Source: Cercis canadensis
Taxonomy: Eukaryota; Streptophyta; Magnoliopsida; Fabales; Fabaceae
Direction: 5' to 3'
NCBI GenBank assembly: GCA_003255065.1
Contig: QAOA01003799.1
Coordinates: 594,797 to 658,796, forward strand
DNA length: 64,000 nt
In this document: positions 49,150-62,300 of the stretch, piece after piece
Layout: the number at the start of each line of letters is the position of its first letter
Position numbering within the stretch: position 1 is the stretch's first letter
Made by a program: the position numbers and the translations under genes
The notes under the pieces: model-generated
Databases searched by the model: none
Seen by the model: the letters and a program-made list of their open reading frames with translations, nothing else
What the model was told of the DNA's origin: nothing

Positions 49150-49375
49150 TTTTTTGATGGTGTGGGTCTTATTGATCACTTCAAATCCTATGTGACTCGT
49201 CCAATGGAGACACATTGCTTAAGACTTGGCGTGTCCATCTTTCAAATCTCATCTTCTATTTCTTCCTTCTTTTTTCTTGTTGCNTTCTTTCTACTGGCGC
49301 CATGTAGACACGCTGTATCCCATAATGTGTTCAGTGGAGACACGTCACATAGGATTTGGCGCATTTGGTGATCCC
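49150..49375. repeat. Diverged member of the GC-motif repeat family
   Basis: Contains paired words such as TAGACACGCTGTATCCCATA and GAGACACGTCACATAGGATT with an AT-rich arm on each side, echoing the heads of the repeats at 17774 and 33540. An N is at 49284. The arms on the two sides look like worn inverted repeats, but no clear target duplication was found. Confidence 0.4.
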
Positions 49376-49679
49376 TACACATCATAATTTATTTTTTTAA
49401 TTTTTTTAACAAAGTATAATATTTAAGTAAATAGATTAAAAAATACAATAAATAAATAATTTGTTTTTAAATTGCAATATTTGGTTCAATGAGCACACAA
49501 TTCCTTCATTAGTCATAGAGTAACTATTGGTGCTAAATTAATTTCTTCACTCGCTCATATAATAGTAGTCATGAAATTAAATTTTCTGATTAAAGTTCAG
49601 TTTCGAAACCTCCTCAAATTAAATACAATCCAAAACTGCCAAATTCTTATGGAACTTGAAAGAATGAGCTGAGACTATA

Positions 49680-50167
49680 AAGCAACCAGTGTTTTCTCAG
49701 CAAGAGCAATGGGAAAATTTGAGAAAATATTTCTCATGGCTGCTCTGTGTTTTGCTGTGGGTGCATTTCTGTTTCCCCAAGTACTCAGAGCAGAGATTGG
49801 TGAAGAAGGAGAATACATAGGTCCTACAACTGATGATGATGATGAACCTTCTCTATCTCCCAGGTCATCTTACCCGGAGCTGGATAATCTGGGTGAANAA
49901 GCAACCAGTGTTTTCTCCCCTTCCCATCATAACTCTGACAAGAGCAAGAACAATTACAGACCCATCTCAGCAAGCACAATGGGAAAATTTGAGAAAATAT
50001 TTCTCATGGCTGCTCTGTGTTTTGCTGTGGGTGCATTTCTGTTTCCCCAAGTACTCAGAGCAGAGATTGGTGAAGAAGGAGAATACATAGGTCCTACAAC
50101 TGATGATGATGATGAACCTTCTCTATCTCCCAGGTCATCTTACCCGGAGCTGGATAATCTGGGTGAA
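49680..50167. repeat. Direct duplication meeting at an N (49898)
   Basis: Copy 1 (49680-49897) and copy 2 (49899-50167) are almost identical over the 5' part of the prolamin-like gene. They differ by a 51-base deletion before the ATG in copy 1 and two changes nearby. The copies abut a single N. The most economical reading is two haplotypes or contig ends joined in error. Confidence 0.8.
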
Positions 50168-50461
50168 CCAGAGCTGCCACCAGAGCCTTCACCAGGGTTC
50201 TACAAGTTCTTGGAGCAATGTGCAACGAACATGGACGTGGAATGCAGCAAAGAAATCTTTGCTGGTATGTTCAAAGAATATACACTTTCTAAAACTTGTT
50301 GTACTCGGCTTGTGGAGGACTTGGGTAAAGAATGCCATGATGGAATAGTAAAAGTACTCCTCACTACCCCGGAGCTCAAGCCCAGTGCCTCCAAGGCTTT
50401 GCTTAAGAGCCAGCGGATATGGAATGCTTGTGCTGATGCATCATCACCCTCTCCATTTTAA
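49979..50461 (+). CDS. Prolamin-like (ECA1/EC1-type) secreted cysteine-rich protein
   Basis: Intronless, 160 residues. MGKFEKIFLMAALCFAVGAF is a signal peptide. After an acidic linker with a DDDDE run and a proline-rich stretch comes a six-cysteine domain: FLEQC, VEC, KTCC, KECHD and WNAC. This C-C-CC-C-C pattern is that of the plant prolamin-like domain (ECA1 gametogenesis-related family), whose best-known members are egg-cell-secreted EC1 proteins acting in fertilisation. The role of this member is unknown. An in-frame ATG at 49709 would give a 250-residue protein with two signal peptides, but that depends on the duplication across the N at 49898 and is probably an assembly artefact; I therefore start at 49979. 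A decayed relative lies at 51190-51425. Confidence 0.85.
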   Translation: MGKFEKIFLMAALCFAVGAFLFPQVLRAEIGEEGEYIGPTTDDDDEPSLSPRSSYPELDNLGEPELPPEPSPGFYKFLEQCATNMDVECSKEIFAGMFKEYTLSKTCCTRLVEDLGKECHDGIVKVLLTTPELKPSASKALLKSQRIWNACADASSPSPF

Positions 50462-50467
50462 TTTTTA

Positions 50468-51189
50468 TCCATATAATCAAACTAGTGAAATGTTTGAGAG
50501 TGCCTAGACCTAAATGTCTTTCAATTCTGCAACATTAATTAATACGTTTTATATTTTTCTATTAATTGGTTGAATTGTTCATGTAATTTTTGTATGTCAA
50601 TTAATTATAACATCATGTTAAGAACATGGTGGGGATTCTTAAGATAGAATATTCATGTTTTTAACAATTAGATTTAATGCCCATTGAATTCATCACTATT
50701 TTGAGCTTTGTATGCTATTTTCATGTACAAAGAATCAAATCTAATTGAGATCTCTATCTTATATTTCATCCCCATCTTTATCACTGAGTCTAGATCCTGA
50801 GCTTTTATAGTATATGCTGCAACTGCTCTTTATCGCTTGCTTTTATGTAACTACTTAACTTCTAAAACAACCTCAACCAGGGGTACCAACAAATTAAGCC
50901 TGTAATAAACTCGGCACGGTTAATGGCACATAACNACATAACGAAATGTTTTTTATTTATTTATTTATTTATACTTTAAATTAACAGCAAAGATTGCTAT
51001 TTTCTTAAGGAAAAAAAAAAGAACCAATCGAATTTAAGTACTGGAAACAGAACTAATTAACAACTTCAGTAGTAGGTCCAAATAGAATGTGTAAGATTGC
51101 CCATAATTAAAATTACTTGTTTGCTCTAGAATTCTCTTATATTTGAGATTGCACACAAATTTTAACCTTCATAGTCAGAGCAATATGAC
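50468..51189. other. Spacer between prolamin-like gene and its relic
   Basis: AT-rich. An N at 50935 is flanked on both sides by the same 7-mer acataac, another flush N junction. No gene seen. Confidence 0.5.
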
Positions 51190-51425
51190 CGTAATTTATG
51201 GCTATATTATATAGTTCGCACCAAGAAAATGCAGTTATAAATAATGAATGTTGCCACAAGCTGGTGAAAGCTGGGGCAGGGTACCACAATGGGTTAGTCA
51301 CTAATGTAGTTACCAACATGCCAGAGTTCAAACCCAACCAAACACTAACTTTGGTTAAGAGTGTTGCGTTTTGGTTTCAGAAACTGCCTCACCAGCCCCT
51401 TCTCCGTCGTTTTCTCCTTAGATCG
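51190..51425 (+). pseudogene. Relic of a prolamin-like gene
   Basis: One frame gives NNECCHKLVKAGAGYHNGLV then MPEFKPNQTLTLVKSVAFW, the second half of the same cysteine domain as in 49979-50461 (compare KTCCTRLVEDLGKECHDGIV and the W near the end). A cysteine is replaced by tyrosine (GAGYH). After FWFQK a small shift moves to another frame reading ASPAPSPSFSP before a stop, matching the proline/serine tail of the intact gene. No signal peptide or first cysteine half is readable, so it is a decayed copy from an old tandem duplication. Confidence 0.75.
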
Positions 51426-51802
51426 TCTCTTTGTTTCTCGGCATATTGCATGCATGTGTGATTCAACATTTAATTCAATTTCCTCGTACATTTCTCTCCT
51501 TATTCTTTATTCTATTTAAAGGAGTAATCAGTTCAATTTGATTCGATTTTTACTCCTAACTAATTATCGAATCGACCAAGTCTATTCAATTTGATTTTTT
51601 TTTAAATCGAACCAAATCAAACTGATCAAATTCGATTTAATTTGGTTTGATTTGTTGGTTTTTGCCCTGATTAAAAAAGACACAAAAACTTCACTAAAAA
51701 ACACTGAACAGGCAAGTTAATCAAACAATAGGTACATTGACCTTGCATTTACAACTTCTAAGAAGCTCCTAAGGAAACATTTGATTATACTGGAAATAAT
51801 TT

Positions 51803-52173
51803 TACTTCCTATTTGATGTTTAAAGATAGGATTGCCCATTTATTTCTACATTAACAACAACCAAGGTTAACCCCTTTCATATCCTTTTTCATAATTTGTC
51901 ACACTAAACTAATTTTTCCAATGTTCCAAATTTTCTTTTTGGCAAACCGATTTCTCAATAACATATCCCAACATAAACTCATTCTTCNTACTTCCTATTT
52001 GATGTTTAAAGATAAGATTGCCCATTTATTTCTACATTAACAACAACCAAGGTTAACCCCTTTCATATCCTTTTTCATAATTTGTCACACAAAACTAATT
52101 TTTCCAATGTTCCAAATTTTCTTTTTGGCAAACCGATTTCTCAATAACATATCCCAACATAAACTCATTCTTC
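51803..52173. repeat. Direct 185-base duplication meeting at an N (51988)
   Basis: Copies 51803-51987 and 51989-52173 are the same length and differ at two positions, with the N exactly between them. No coding content. Most likely duplicated contig ends. Confidence 0.85.
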
Positions 52174-52835
52174 TAAAATCAATATTTTTTATAACTAATT
52201 ATTTTTAGAATTAAAATTTTCACCACTCAACCAAACAAGGTCAAAGATTTTCGAGACTATAAAGCTCAAGATTACATTATTACAAATGGGAAAAAAAGAT
52301 GTAAAAGGAGCAGAACCTAAGACTATGGGAGTATACCAAAAAATGCGCATTACCCACTTTGATAGATTATGATGATGTAGCGTTGATAAAGGATGAAGTG
52401 GCAGATGTCATGGTGATGATGTGGTGCCACATTATCAAAATGAATAAAATAAGTTTTATGTTTAAATATAAAATCATAATTAAAATATAAAAAAAAAATA
52501 AAGTAAAGTGGATAATAGTACTAAAGTATTCCAATTTAAAAACTGTTAGATCAAATTGTCAAAATTAAAAACACTTGTTTAAAACTAGAGGCCCAAAACA
52601 ATACATGTGTGGTTTGATGACCAGAGGACAAAAAATAAAAAAGAAACTAACATGAAAATTCTGAGATGAATGATCCTAATTGGCCGTAGAAATATGCTTA
52701 TAAAGTGCTAGCATATACCGAATCTTTGAATTCACTGTACTCCAAATGCAAACCGAATATGATATTGATAAGTGCCAAAAAAATATGAAGTGAATCCAAA
52801 GGAATTAATTAAAGAAGAGAGGGAAAAACAAGAGA
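52174..52835. other. Promoter region of HD-domain gene
   Basis: AT-rich, no gene. Further left, at 51520-51660, is a low-complexity stretch rich in words like aatcgaac and ggtttgattt. Confidence 0.45.
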
Positions 52836-55553
52836 ATGGGAAGTGGAGGCCGGGTTTTGCTCTGTAAATCGGTGTCACTGTTGTACTTAATACCATCTCT
52901 TCCTTCCACTCAACTTAAATTCAATTCCGCTGCAGCTCACGCTTGGTCACCCACTGCTACTAGGGTTTATCGCATGGCTGCTGAGGCTTCATTTTCGCCG
53001 TTGTCGTCGTTTAGCACCACCGGCGGTAATTCGAATCCTTCTTCGGTGGTTCATAATGGAGCTCCTTCTGCTTCCTCCGCCATTGATTTCCTCTCTATTT
53101 GTCACCGCCTCAAGGTAGTTCTCCCTGAGAAATGATTTCTTTTAGCCTGAGGTTTGGTTTGATGAGAAATGTGGAGGAGAATGAGGCACTCCATGAACCA
53201 TTGACAAGTTAATGTGGAAGTTGAATGTTGAGATGATGATTATTTTGCCTGCTTAACTAGTTGTTAAAAGCTCGGTTAAGGAGTTGGTCCTCCTTTTCTC
53301 GACAGCCAAACAGACACAAGTGTGAAACACTATAATTTCTCCCGTTTGTTGGTTAAACTGGACTAATCCTTGAATTAAGTATGCAGTCAAATGAAAGCTT
53401 GATTTCGTTTCCATAATTTCACATTTATTTTTGCTAGGTACTCCATTATTGTCTTAACTTGTTTTGCTCTTGTGTGTTTATTTTGAACCAGACAACGAAA
53501 AGAGCAGGATGGATAAGAAGAGAAGTTAAGGATCCAGAATCTATAGCTGATCATATGTATCGAATGGGTTTGATGGCTCTGATTGCGTCAGATATCCCTG
53601 GAGTAGACCGAGACAAGTTAATTACCCCTTCCTTTTCCTGAGCTGTGATATATAAATGCTTCTTGCTTTTAACTGTTTTTTTTGCGAACCTGATAACCAT
53701 ACTCGGTAAGTTTTCTGAAAGTTGTTTGTCTGTTAATTTCCAGGTGTGTGAAAATGGCTATTGTTCACGATATTGCTGAAGGTATGCTATTTTTTCATTA
53801 TAATATCCTTCATGATATGGCCATTGTTAGCTGAATCTAGCTGGAAAGTAATGAACGTGAGGCATTGGAATCAATTGAAACAGTGGAAGAGAATGAGTGA
53901 ATACATATGAGAAACAATAGTGTTGTAGATGAATGCTTGGATGATGAGAAGTTTACATGGTGCAAATTGCCCCAAAACCTCACACAGACACAGACACACG
54001 TATTTCTCTCAGCCTTTGTACTGCTCTCATGTAGTATGAGCAAGAACTTTGGAAATGCCTAAACTCTGTATGAATGAATTTGATCTGCATTATTGCAGCT
54101 GTGGACTTGATGCATACAAATTCATGTATTTGTAGTGCTATTAGTTTTATAGAAGGGTCCTTGTTCTGTGTATTTCAAATTATTAGAAGCTTTGATATCT
54201 GATTATCATAATGCCATTCATATTTCTACCCATCTACTCTCTCTTTCAGAGCTATATTTTAGTGTTCTTACTTCAGTACTTTGTTTAATAGCTATTGTTG
54301 GGGACATAACCCCATCAGATGGAGTTTCAAAGGAAGAAAAGAGTCGACGGGAACAAGAAGCACTAGATCATATGTGTAAAGTGCTTGGAGGAGGATCTAG
54401 AGGTACTCCATTTTCACTCCCTAAAGAGGTTTGTTATTGAGTGAATGAAGTGAACTCATATCTCTTGGTTCTTAATCCAATTGACATACTGAAGCCAAGG
54501 AAATAGCTGACTTGTGGATGGAGTATGAGGCAAATTCTTCTTCAGAAGCTAAATTTGTTAAGGACCTTGACAAGGTTTGTAAATCTTTTTGCTGTTCTGT
54601 CTTGCAGTGATTCACCATTGAGATTACCTTTTGAGCCATCATATTATTAGCTTCACCGTTTTAATTTATTTTTTGGCCATTAAGCTTCACTATTTTTTAG
54701 GCTTTATTGTGATATTTTTTTATTCTCTATTTCAACTTTTTCATGGATAGCATCTGAAGAAATTATTTTTTTTCTTCTTCTTCCATGGATAGTATCTTGT
54801 TTTCTCACTCGTGCAGAGTAAATTATGTGATTCATAAAAGCTTCCTTTCTCATGAAAAACAGGTTGGAAGATGTAATATGTAGAATGTAGCTATTCTTTT
54901 CAACATTCTCTCTCTCTCTCTGTGGTCTATTTTGCAGCTGATTGTAATGCTAGCTATTAAATAGTTTTATTGAGAACTTTATTTGATAATTGATTAATTG
55001 GACATTTTGCTCACACTAAAATTTCCCTTTTGATTGTTAAACATGTACACCACTAGTTACTCTGATTCTATAAATATTTGTTCCATACAGGTGGAGATGA
55101 TACTTCAAGCCTTAGAATATGAAGATGGTGAGATGCTTCTTTCCTCTTTAGTCTTTTCCTAAAACTTTATTTGTCTGGGTATGGTCATCTATAGGCCTAA
55201 TTAAATCCCATAAATTGTTTGCCAATCTTTGAAACATCAATGAGGAAAGGTATTGCTTACTTTTAATGATGTAATTTTTTTTTTTTTAAAAAAAATCTCC
55301 GGTGTGTAGATTTAAGCAAAATATATCCTACCAAAGAAGATTATTTTAAAAATTAAGTTGATCTATAAAACCTAAGAAGTAGAACAGCTATATTTGTTGT
55401 TCGTTTAAGTGTATCACATATGTAGAGTTGAAGTTCTATATTTGTAGGCTAGAAGCATCAGAATAAGTGGGTTTTGTGGTAATTGCCATGTTACTTTTTG
55501 AGCTTAGCATGGATTTATCAATGTGCTTCTTCTTTTCTTTTCTTTTCTTTTAT

Positions 55554-55603
<50 letters not shown>

Positions 55604-57073
55604 NTTCTTTCTCTAAGCTTTAGATGTTCTTTCAGTTCTGAAATATGTTCTCTTGTGCCTTTGTCCAGAACAGGGGAAGGATTTGGATGAATTTTTCCAG
55701 TCAACTGCTGGTATAATTTTGTACCTTATCTATTGTTTCTATTGTATCTTACAATTGTTTGTTTAATGCTTCTTGATTGGTAGCTGGTGCAAAGTGCAAA
55801 TTCAATACCTTGTACTAGGGCTCAAAAACTTGTCTCTTTCAAACTTTTCCATTTTGATATTATTTACTAATTCAACACTTTAAAAGAACTGAAGCTATTT
55901 AAACACTGCAGAAAAATTTGAAATCAAGTAGAGTGAAATTGCTCTTCATTTATTATACTTAGATGAATTTATAATTTTGGACATTGGTCTTACACAGCTG
56001 TATTGCTTGCTTCACGGGGAAAAGATATTCAGTTGGTAGATCCAACCAGATTGTCTGATCGTTGCTTATATTTTCCCTTTTTATGCTGTCAGTTTTGAAG
56101 AGATTTAAGTGGCTAACACTCTAAAACAATGGGGAAATCCCTTGTTGACTGGAAAATGCTATAGTTACTACTTTAATGATGTAACCTTTTTCTTTTACTA
56201 CATGATGTGTTGTTCAGCTTTATTCTTCAAAGTAGACGAGTTATAATATATTGTGGGTAATATATTAGACCATCTGAAAGTCTATCTCAAATTTATGAAG
56301 TGATGTTTGAGAGAAGTGATATTTAAATGCTAAGTCACAAAAGTAAGACATGGGTGGAGTGTGAAAAGTAGGGCTGTCTGAATGCATCATATATAAATCG
56401 TAAGTGTGAGTGTGCTCTCAGTGTGTCTTAAGACTCTTTTTTTTCCTTCCTATGATATATTAATCTCGTTAGGATGCCAATTGCTCTTGGTAAAATCTGC
56501 TTTTAATGTGAATCTGCACTTCAAATTGAGATTCACTTGTTTATTTGGGAATAATAGGACCTCGGCTATATGTGGTGGCTTATGTCGTTACAAAAGAAAT
56601 TCCAATGAAGTTTCATATAGAGATTAGTTCCCTGACTTGTTTTCCTTTGGGATTATAAATGCGTCCATAGTACACTGTTCCTATCTTGGAAGGAAGGAGA
56701 TTCGACATTCTGGAATGCAACTTTCAAAGGTGTTACCTGATTTGGACAGTGGGTCTATGGGTGTGTTCTTCTACGTATTTTATTCGGCAATAACTTTGAG
56801 GGATTAAGTGATTAAGATAAGATGAGGAACTAGAAATTATTGAACCATCAATTGGAAGATGGATGAAGTTTTCATTTGTTAACAAACTCATTCATTTGTA
56901 TATGCTATTGATCTCAAGTATTGGTAATGCATTGGGAAAATTTTGTGCGTCTTTCCAGAATATCATTAATTGCCTGACTGATTTTCATCAACCCTTTGGC
57001 AGGGAAGTTCCAGACTGAAACTGGCAAAGCTTGGGCATTAGAGATAGCATCAAGAAGAAGGAAGAATAATTAA
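52836..57073 (+). CDS. HD-domain hydrolase, HDDC2 / 5'-deoxynucleotidase YfbR-like
   Basis: Eight exons, 52836-53114, 53492-53616, 53744-53781, 54292-54402, 54495-54574, 55091-55127, 55669-55710 and 57003-57073, join in one frame to 260 residues. The first 80 or so residues are serine-rich and poorly conserved, consistent with an organelle transit peptide. The HD domain follows: [12 protein letters not shown], then the metal-binding His of [13 protein letters not shown], the HD pair in MAIVHDIAE, and the acidic [21 protein letters not shown]. The C-terminal helix ([31 protein letters not shown]) is also typical. Relatives of human HDDC2 and bacterial YfbR dephosphorylate deoxynucleoside 5'-monophosphates with a divalent metal; the substrate here is inferred. 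Intron 6 contains a 49-base T run and the N at 55604. Exon borders are all GT/AG. Confidence 0.92.
55555..55603. repeat. Poly-T run, about 49 bases, ending in an N
   Basis: Homopolymer inside intron 6 of the HD-domain gene, followed by N at 55604. Length is unreliable in an assembly. Confidence 0.9.
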
Positions 57074-58380
57074 TACCCCAAGTCGTTCCGATTCAACTAT
57101 TAGGACGGTGTATGGCTCTCCTTCCAAAGGGTGGGTGATTATGTTGGGCTTGGTGGTAAATTTCTTCCTTTAAACTGAAATTCTCATGGTAATGGCAGCA
57201 ATGATGGGAAAGCTAGGAAATGCTAGAGGTATGCGCTTTTGTGATAACAACGGCAGCTGTACTGGCCGCTGAAATGGGGGAAATGGTAGCTTTGCATGAA
57301 GCAGCCTTGGGAGAATGGAATATAATCTAACCAAATACCCAATTCATTCAACCATGACCTCATTGAAATATTTTTGGTAGAGGGAAGAGTATCAATATTT
57401 TCTTAATTACACGTATTAGTTGATTCATATTATACATTGCAAGGCTAGTATGGCAATGTTCATTATATGCTTACAAGATGACCATGTGCGATAATATTGT
57501 CTCTCACAGCTATGCTTTTCGTTTTCGATTTTCACAGTCTGATTGAATTGCCAACTAAGTGACGTTAATGGTTGACTACATTACAAATGAGGGGTTAAAG
57601 CACGAATTTAGGAGAGAGGAATAAAGTAGAGAACTATGGTTAAACATGAAAATCATAGTAGACACAGACCTTGTTTCAACACTGTACCACTAGAAAGCAA
57701 AAGAAAAACGGTAGTCCCTGTTAAAGGTGTAGGAATTAGGGTTAAATCATTCTGATGTAAAGCGATATTTTTTTATGCCATTCGATGACTTACTGTTGAA
57801 TGTCTTATGAAATATATCCTTTAAGAATGCTGTTATGTGAACCGTGTTTACTAAGAAAACAGCAGTGAGCGAGTGCAGTACTTACGTATTTATTGTATGA
57901 TTTTTTCTTAACTTTCACTTTATGTAAATATATAAATTCACACAAGCACAAGTCCAAGTCAAGGGATTTCTTAAAAAGTTAAAATTTTAAAACGAAAGTC
58001 TTATTTTCTCATATTTTTAATTAAATTTTTTATTTCTATTTATCGAATAATAAAAAAAATATGAATTCATTATCCAAAAGTGGGGTACAAGAAATTTGCA
58101 GCCTGTAAAAATTTGTTGTAACTTGTAGCTGTAAAACCGAAAAGGTAGGATGCAATTTTAATTATAGATCAATTTTCAAGTATTTTGAATTTTTTTTAAA
58201 AGATATATAAAAAATTTAAAAAAAAATCTCCAAAAAATTTAAGACATGATTGTTTTGTCATATTTCTGTTTTAATTATTGGAATGTATATAATTGCATGC
58301 AGTTGTTCACTCTTGTTCTTTCTGATCTACATTTTTTTTTTAACTTAATTATAATTTTGGTTATATTATTTTAATAATTT
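57074..58380. other. Spacer after HD-domain gene
   Basis: First few hundred bases are probably the 3' UTR. The rest is AT-rich with no supported gene. Confidence 0.5.
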
Positions 58381-58850
58381 GAACTTTTTGTTCCCTTTTT
58401 TAAAAATAAACTATTTAGTCTTTCTATATTTATAAAATGTATAATTTTAATTATTTTATCTTTAAGGCAAAATTTTTAGGTTTATTTTAAGATGTAAAGT
58501 TCTATGATTCATAATCTTACTGTTCAAATTGAAGAGTTATGTTTTGTGAATCTTCTTACAAAATTTCAGCTCAATTTAACGGTGAATGAGTCTAGATCTT
58601 CGGTTATATGAAAACTTATAGTTTTAGTATTTTGGGCTAAGTTATATCTTTAGATCTAGCTGAAATTTACTGAAGACGTTCACAAGACATAACTCTTCAA
58701 TCTGAACGGTGAGATTATAAATAAAATAACTTTACATCTTGAAATAAATTTAAAATTTTTGACTTAAAGATAAAATAATTAAAATTATACATTTTATAAA
58801 TATAAATAGATTAAATAATTTATTTTTAAAGAAAGGAACCAAAAAAATTC
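58381..58850. mobile_element. Foldback (long inverted repeat) element, 0.47 kb
   Basis: The left arm (from about 58381 to 58590) and the reverse complement of the right arm (58850 back to about 58640) match at most positions, including the shared words ttataaaatgtataatttt and ttgaagagttatg. Arms near 200 bases with a short centre suggest a foldback MITE that could form a long hairpin RNA. No clean target duplication was found and there is no coding capacity. Confidence 0.7.
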
Positions 58851-59313
58851 TAGTTGATAAACTTGAGTTACTTTTCCATAAATTTCCATGCCTTTACATT
58901 ACACTTCGTTTTCTGGCCATTTTTCATCGAAAATAAACATTTATCGTTCTCCCAAGTCCCAACCCAATAATAATAAGAGGAGAATCTCAAAGAATAAATA
59001 AAGACTAAAATAAAAGAGACTTGCTTCTCAGAAAAAAATAAAAAATGAAACTTGAGAATGAACACAGAATTCGTTGGGAACAGAGCGGCAAAAGGCTATT
59101 AAGGGCGCGTAGAAGGGAGTCCCATAAATGGAAGCTGAGGGATCCTCATTCTTCGTTTAGCAGATTTCAATGACCTAAGCGGCTAAGCTCTCTGCGGCTC
59201 CTGCTTGTATTTCTTAATCTTCTATTTACAATTTTCTAATCGGAAAAGAAGTTGCGAAATCCCAGAAGAAGAGCCTCTTACTTCGAATGCAAAGCTGAAC
59301 CCTTCTTCTTAAT
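58851..59313. other. Promoter and leader of the nucleotidase gene
   Basis: No gene other than the likely 5' leader of the gene starting at 59314; the stretch 59150-59300 is less AT-rich. Confidence 0.45.
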
Positions 59314-62300
59314 ATGGCCTCGCTTCGTAGGCTTCTCCCAATCCGCTTCTCCATTGACGTACTTGTCTGTCTTTCTCTATTTCTTTCCAACACCAAGCAC
59401 ACACTTCATTCTCTGTGTGTGTCTAGAACTTGTACTCCAATGTCTTTTTGCAGAATTCTCATTCTTATATTCAATTCTTGCAGAGGACGACGCTTTCATC
59501 TTCTGGACCCCAAGAAGGTTTCTTTCTTCACTATCTCAGCATCAATATATTGTAATATTACATGTTTTTCAAATATACGTACACGAATGTTATATTCATA
59601 GTAATGCTCACAGCCTGTTTGTTTATGGCAATGAGCCGTAGAAAACTGGATACGTATCTGTTTATCATTAAGAACTTGGTATTGAACTGAACATTTCTGT
59701 TGTTCAGGGTTTTGGGGAATCTTCAGAGGCTACAGTGTGATAGCATCGTTAGCACAGAATGTATTAAAACCTGAAGATGACGTTGTGCGAGCTGAAGTTG
59801 ATAACTTACTTCTCGATAAGGAGATAGCTGAGCTTCGGCGTGAATTTGAAGCTGTGAAACAGGGTTTTCTCAAGATTCCAGATAAACTGAAAGAAATGCC
59901 AAAATTGAATCCTAAAGGTGGGTTGAAGATTTCTTGGGCTTTAATAGGAGTGAAATGAACGCCTTGTTTAAGAAATTGACCGATTATTGTCATGTCTTGG
60001 ATTAGGCATATATGCAAATAAGAACTTAAGATTGGACAGATTGCAAGTTTATGGGTTCGATTATGATTACACATTGGCGCATTACTCCTCCTGTTTACAG
60101 ACTTTGATATACGACCTTGCAAAAGAGCACATTGTCAACGAGGTTACCGCAGAACAATTCATTGATACCTTTAATTTTCTAAGCCTTGCTTTATTTTGAA
60201 GTGATTTATCTTTCCTAACTCATATCAATGCTTCTTTCAGCTTAGGTATCCTGAGATTTGCATGACATTCAAATATGATCCAACTTTTCCCATTAGAGGC
60301 CTCTACTATGATAAGTCAAAAGGGTGCCTCATGAAGCTTGATTTTTTTGGGTCTATTGAGTCAGATGGATGCTACTTTGGTCGACGCAGGGTACTCTGCA
60401 TTGATTTTTGTTTTATTTTTTACTTTTGTTGTTCTTGTTGCTATATTGTCTCAAGGCACAAATATACTTCGTATTAGTTTCTTTAGTTATTTTGATATTT
60501 TTTTTAATGATTTATGTCCATCTTTTGAAAACCGTTATATAGTTGGAATTGTGTTATTGTCTTATACGTGACAGAATTGAGATATCAAATGCTTTGTATT
60601 GCAATGTTATTGTTGCCTATATTTTAACAATCTACTCATAGTTTATCAGTTAGAAGACCAATGAAATATTACAGGTAAACAACTTCTTACATAAATTTCT
60701 GTTTTTTCAAACAAATCTACAGCTAAGTCGAAAGGAAATACGTGATATATATGGCACACGACATATTGGCCGTGATCAAGCTCGTTCACTTGTTGGTTTG
60801 ATGGATTTCTTCTGCTTTAGTGAGGTTAGTTTCCCTGTCATTTTCTTCTCTAAATTTCAATAATAACTATTTGACAAATGGCTAGGGGATTTCTGATAGT
60901 GTGTGAAGATTGTTTCTGCTTTGACTTGTGGCTTTTACAAAGTAGGTTTTGTATATTTTCTATATATTTACATGTGAAAGTTATAAAGGCAAAGGCTGTC
61001 ATCCCCATACTATCAAAATTCATCCAGAATAGCTCTCCAGCAGCATCTTTTCCCTGTTTAGAGTTAAAGTATACCAGAAAAGTTGGACGCGTGCAGTGGT
61101 AGAAGCTTGGCACAATGTGATCTCTGTCTAATATCATCTTGGCTTTGCAGCAATAGCTCCAGGACTATCATAATTGTTCTTCAAGAGGCTGTTTGTTTAG
61201 TTGGTAAAAATTAAGAAACTGGAAGTTCCTATTCGTTTTACACATCTGTGTAGTTGATATGAGGTTCACAGAAGTGGGTTAACAGTTGACATTTATGGTC
61301 CAAAATTTAATTACAAAAACATTGGAGTCCCTCAGAATTCAATATTTCCTTTTGAAATTCCATTTCGAATTTCATTCTGTTCATTCAAGTGCAGTCTCTC
61401 TGAACCGTAGAACCTTTAGTCTAAAACTGATTGTTTTGTATCTTTACTTTGTAGGCATGCCTTATTGCAGATATAGTGCAATACTTTGTTGACGCTAAGC
61501 TGGAATTTGATGCTTCCTACATATATGAAGATGTAAATAGTGCAATACAGCATGTCCACTGCACTGGCTTGGTTCATAGAGGAATTCTCTCTGATCCACA
61601 TAGATACTTAGTGAAAAATGTAAGTTCAATTTGTTTTACTTATTTCCATTAATTGTTGCCCGTGACTATGTTCAACAGATGCTGAGGTTGGCAGTTTAAA
61701 ATATGAGTGAAAAATGAAGTTCAGAGTTAAAAGTTAAATTTTTTGTATACATCTGTTATTAAGACAAACATTGTTTTTTCATATGGGCTTATCATCAAAT
61801 TAAATTATTTTACTCTCTGGTCAAGAGTTCAAATTGTTGTTATGCCGTTGTGGGTGAATATTTCAGGGAAAGATATTACGTTTTCTCAAGATGCTAAAGG
61901 AGAAGGGGAAGAAGCTTTTCTTGTTGACCAACTCTCCTTTTTACTTTGTGGATGGAGGGATGCGTTTTATGTTAGAGGTAATTGCTTAACAGGAATTGTA
62001 TTGTATGTTTGGTTTGTACCATGACATGGATGATTTTCTGTATAAATTTAATAACAGTCTTCACTATAACAGTTGGACTTTGATAAGCTTTTTATTTTGG
62101 TTTTGCCCATTTGCTGCCTAGGTGACAGGAAAACAAATTTAGTGTCAATTAGGTCCTCCTTTAAGATTTCTTTCCCTGTTCTTGTTGATGAGAATATGAG
62201 ATTCCTTTTTTAAGCCTTAATTTGAAATTAATCCAAACAAGGGAGGAGTAGTCTCATTTTGTTTCCAAGATCATATCATAACTGTGTGGTGCAATTACGT

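Noticed and set aside
49709..50461. A 250-residue protein with two signal peptides
   Set aside because: It exists only by reading through the N at 49898 between two near-identical copies; the simpler reading is an assembly duplication.
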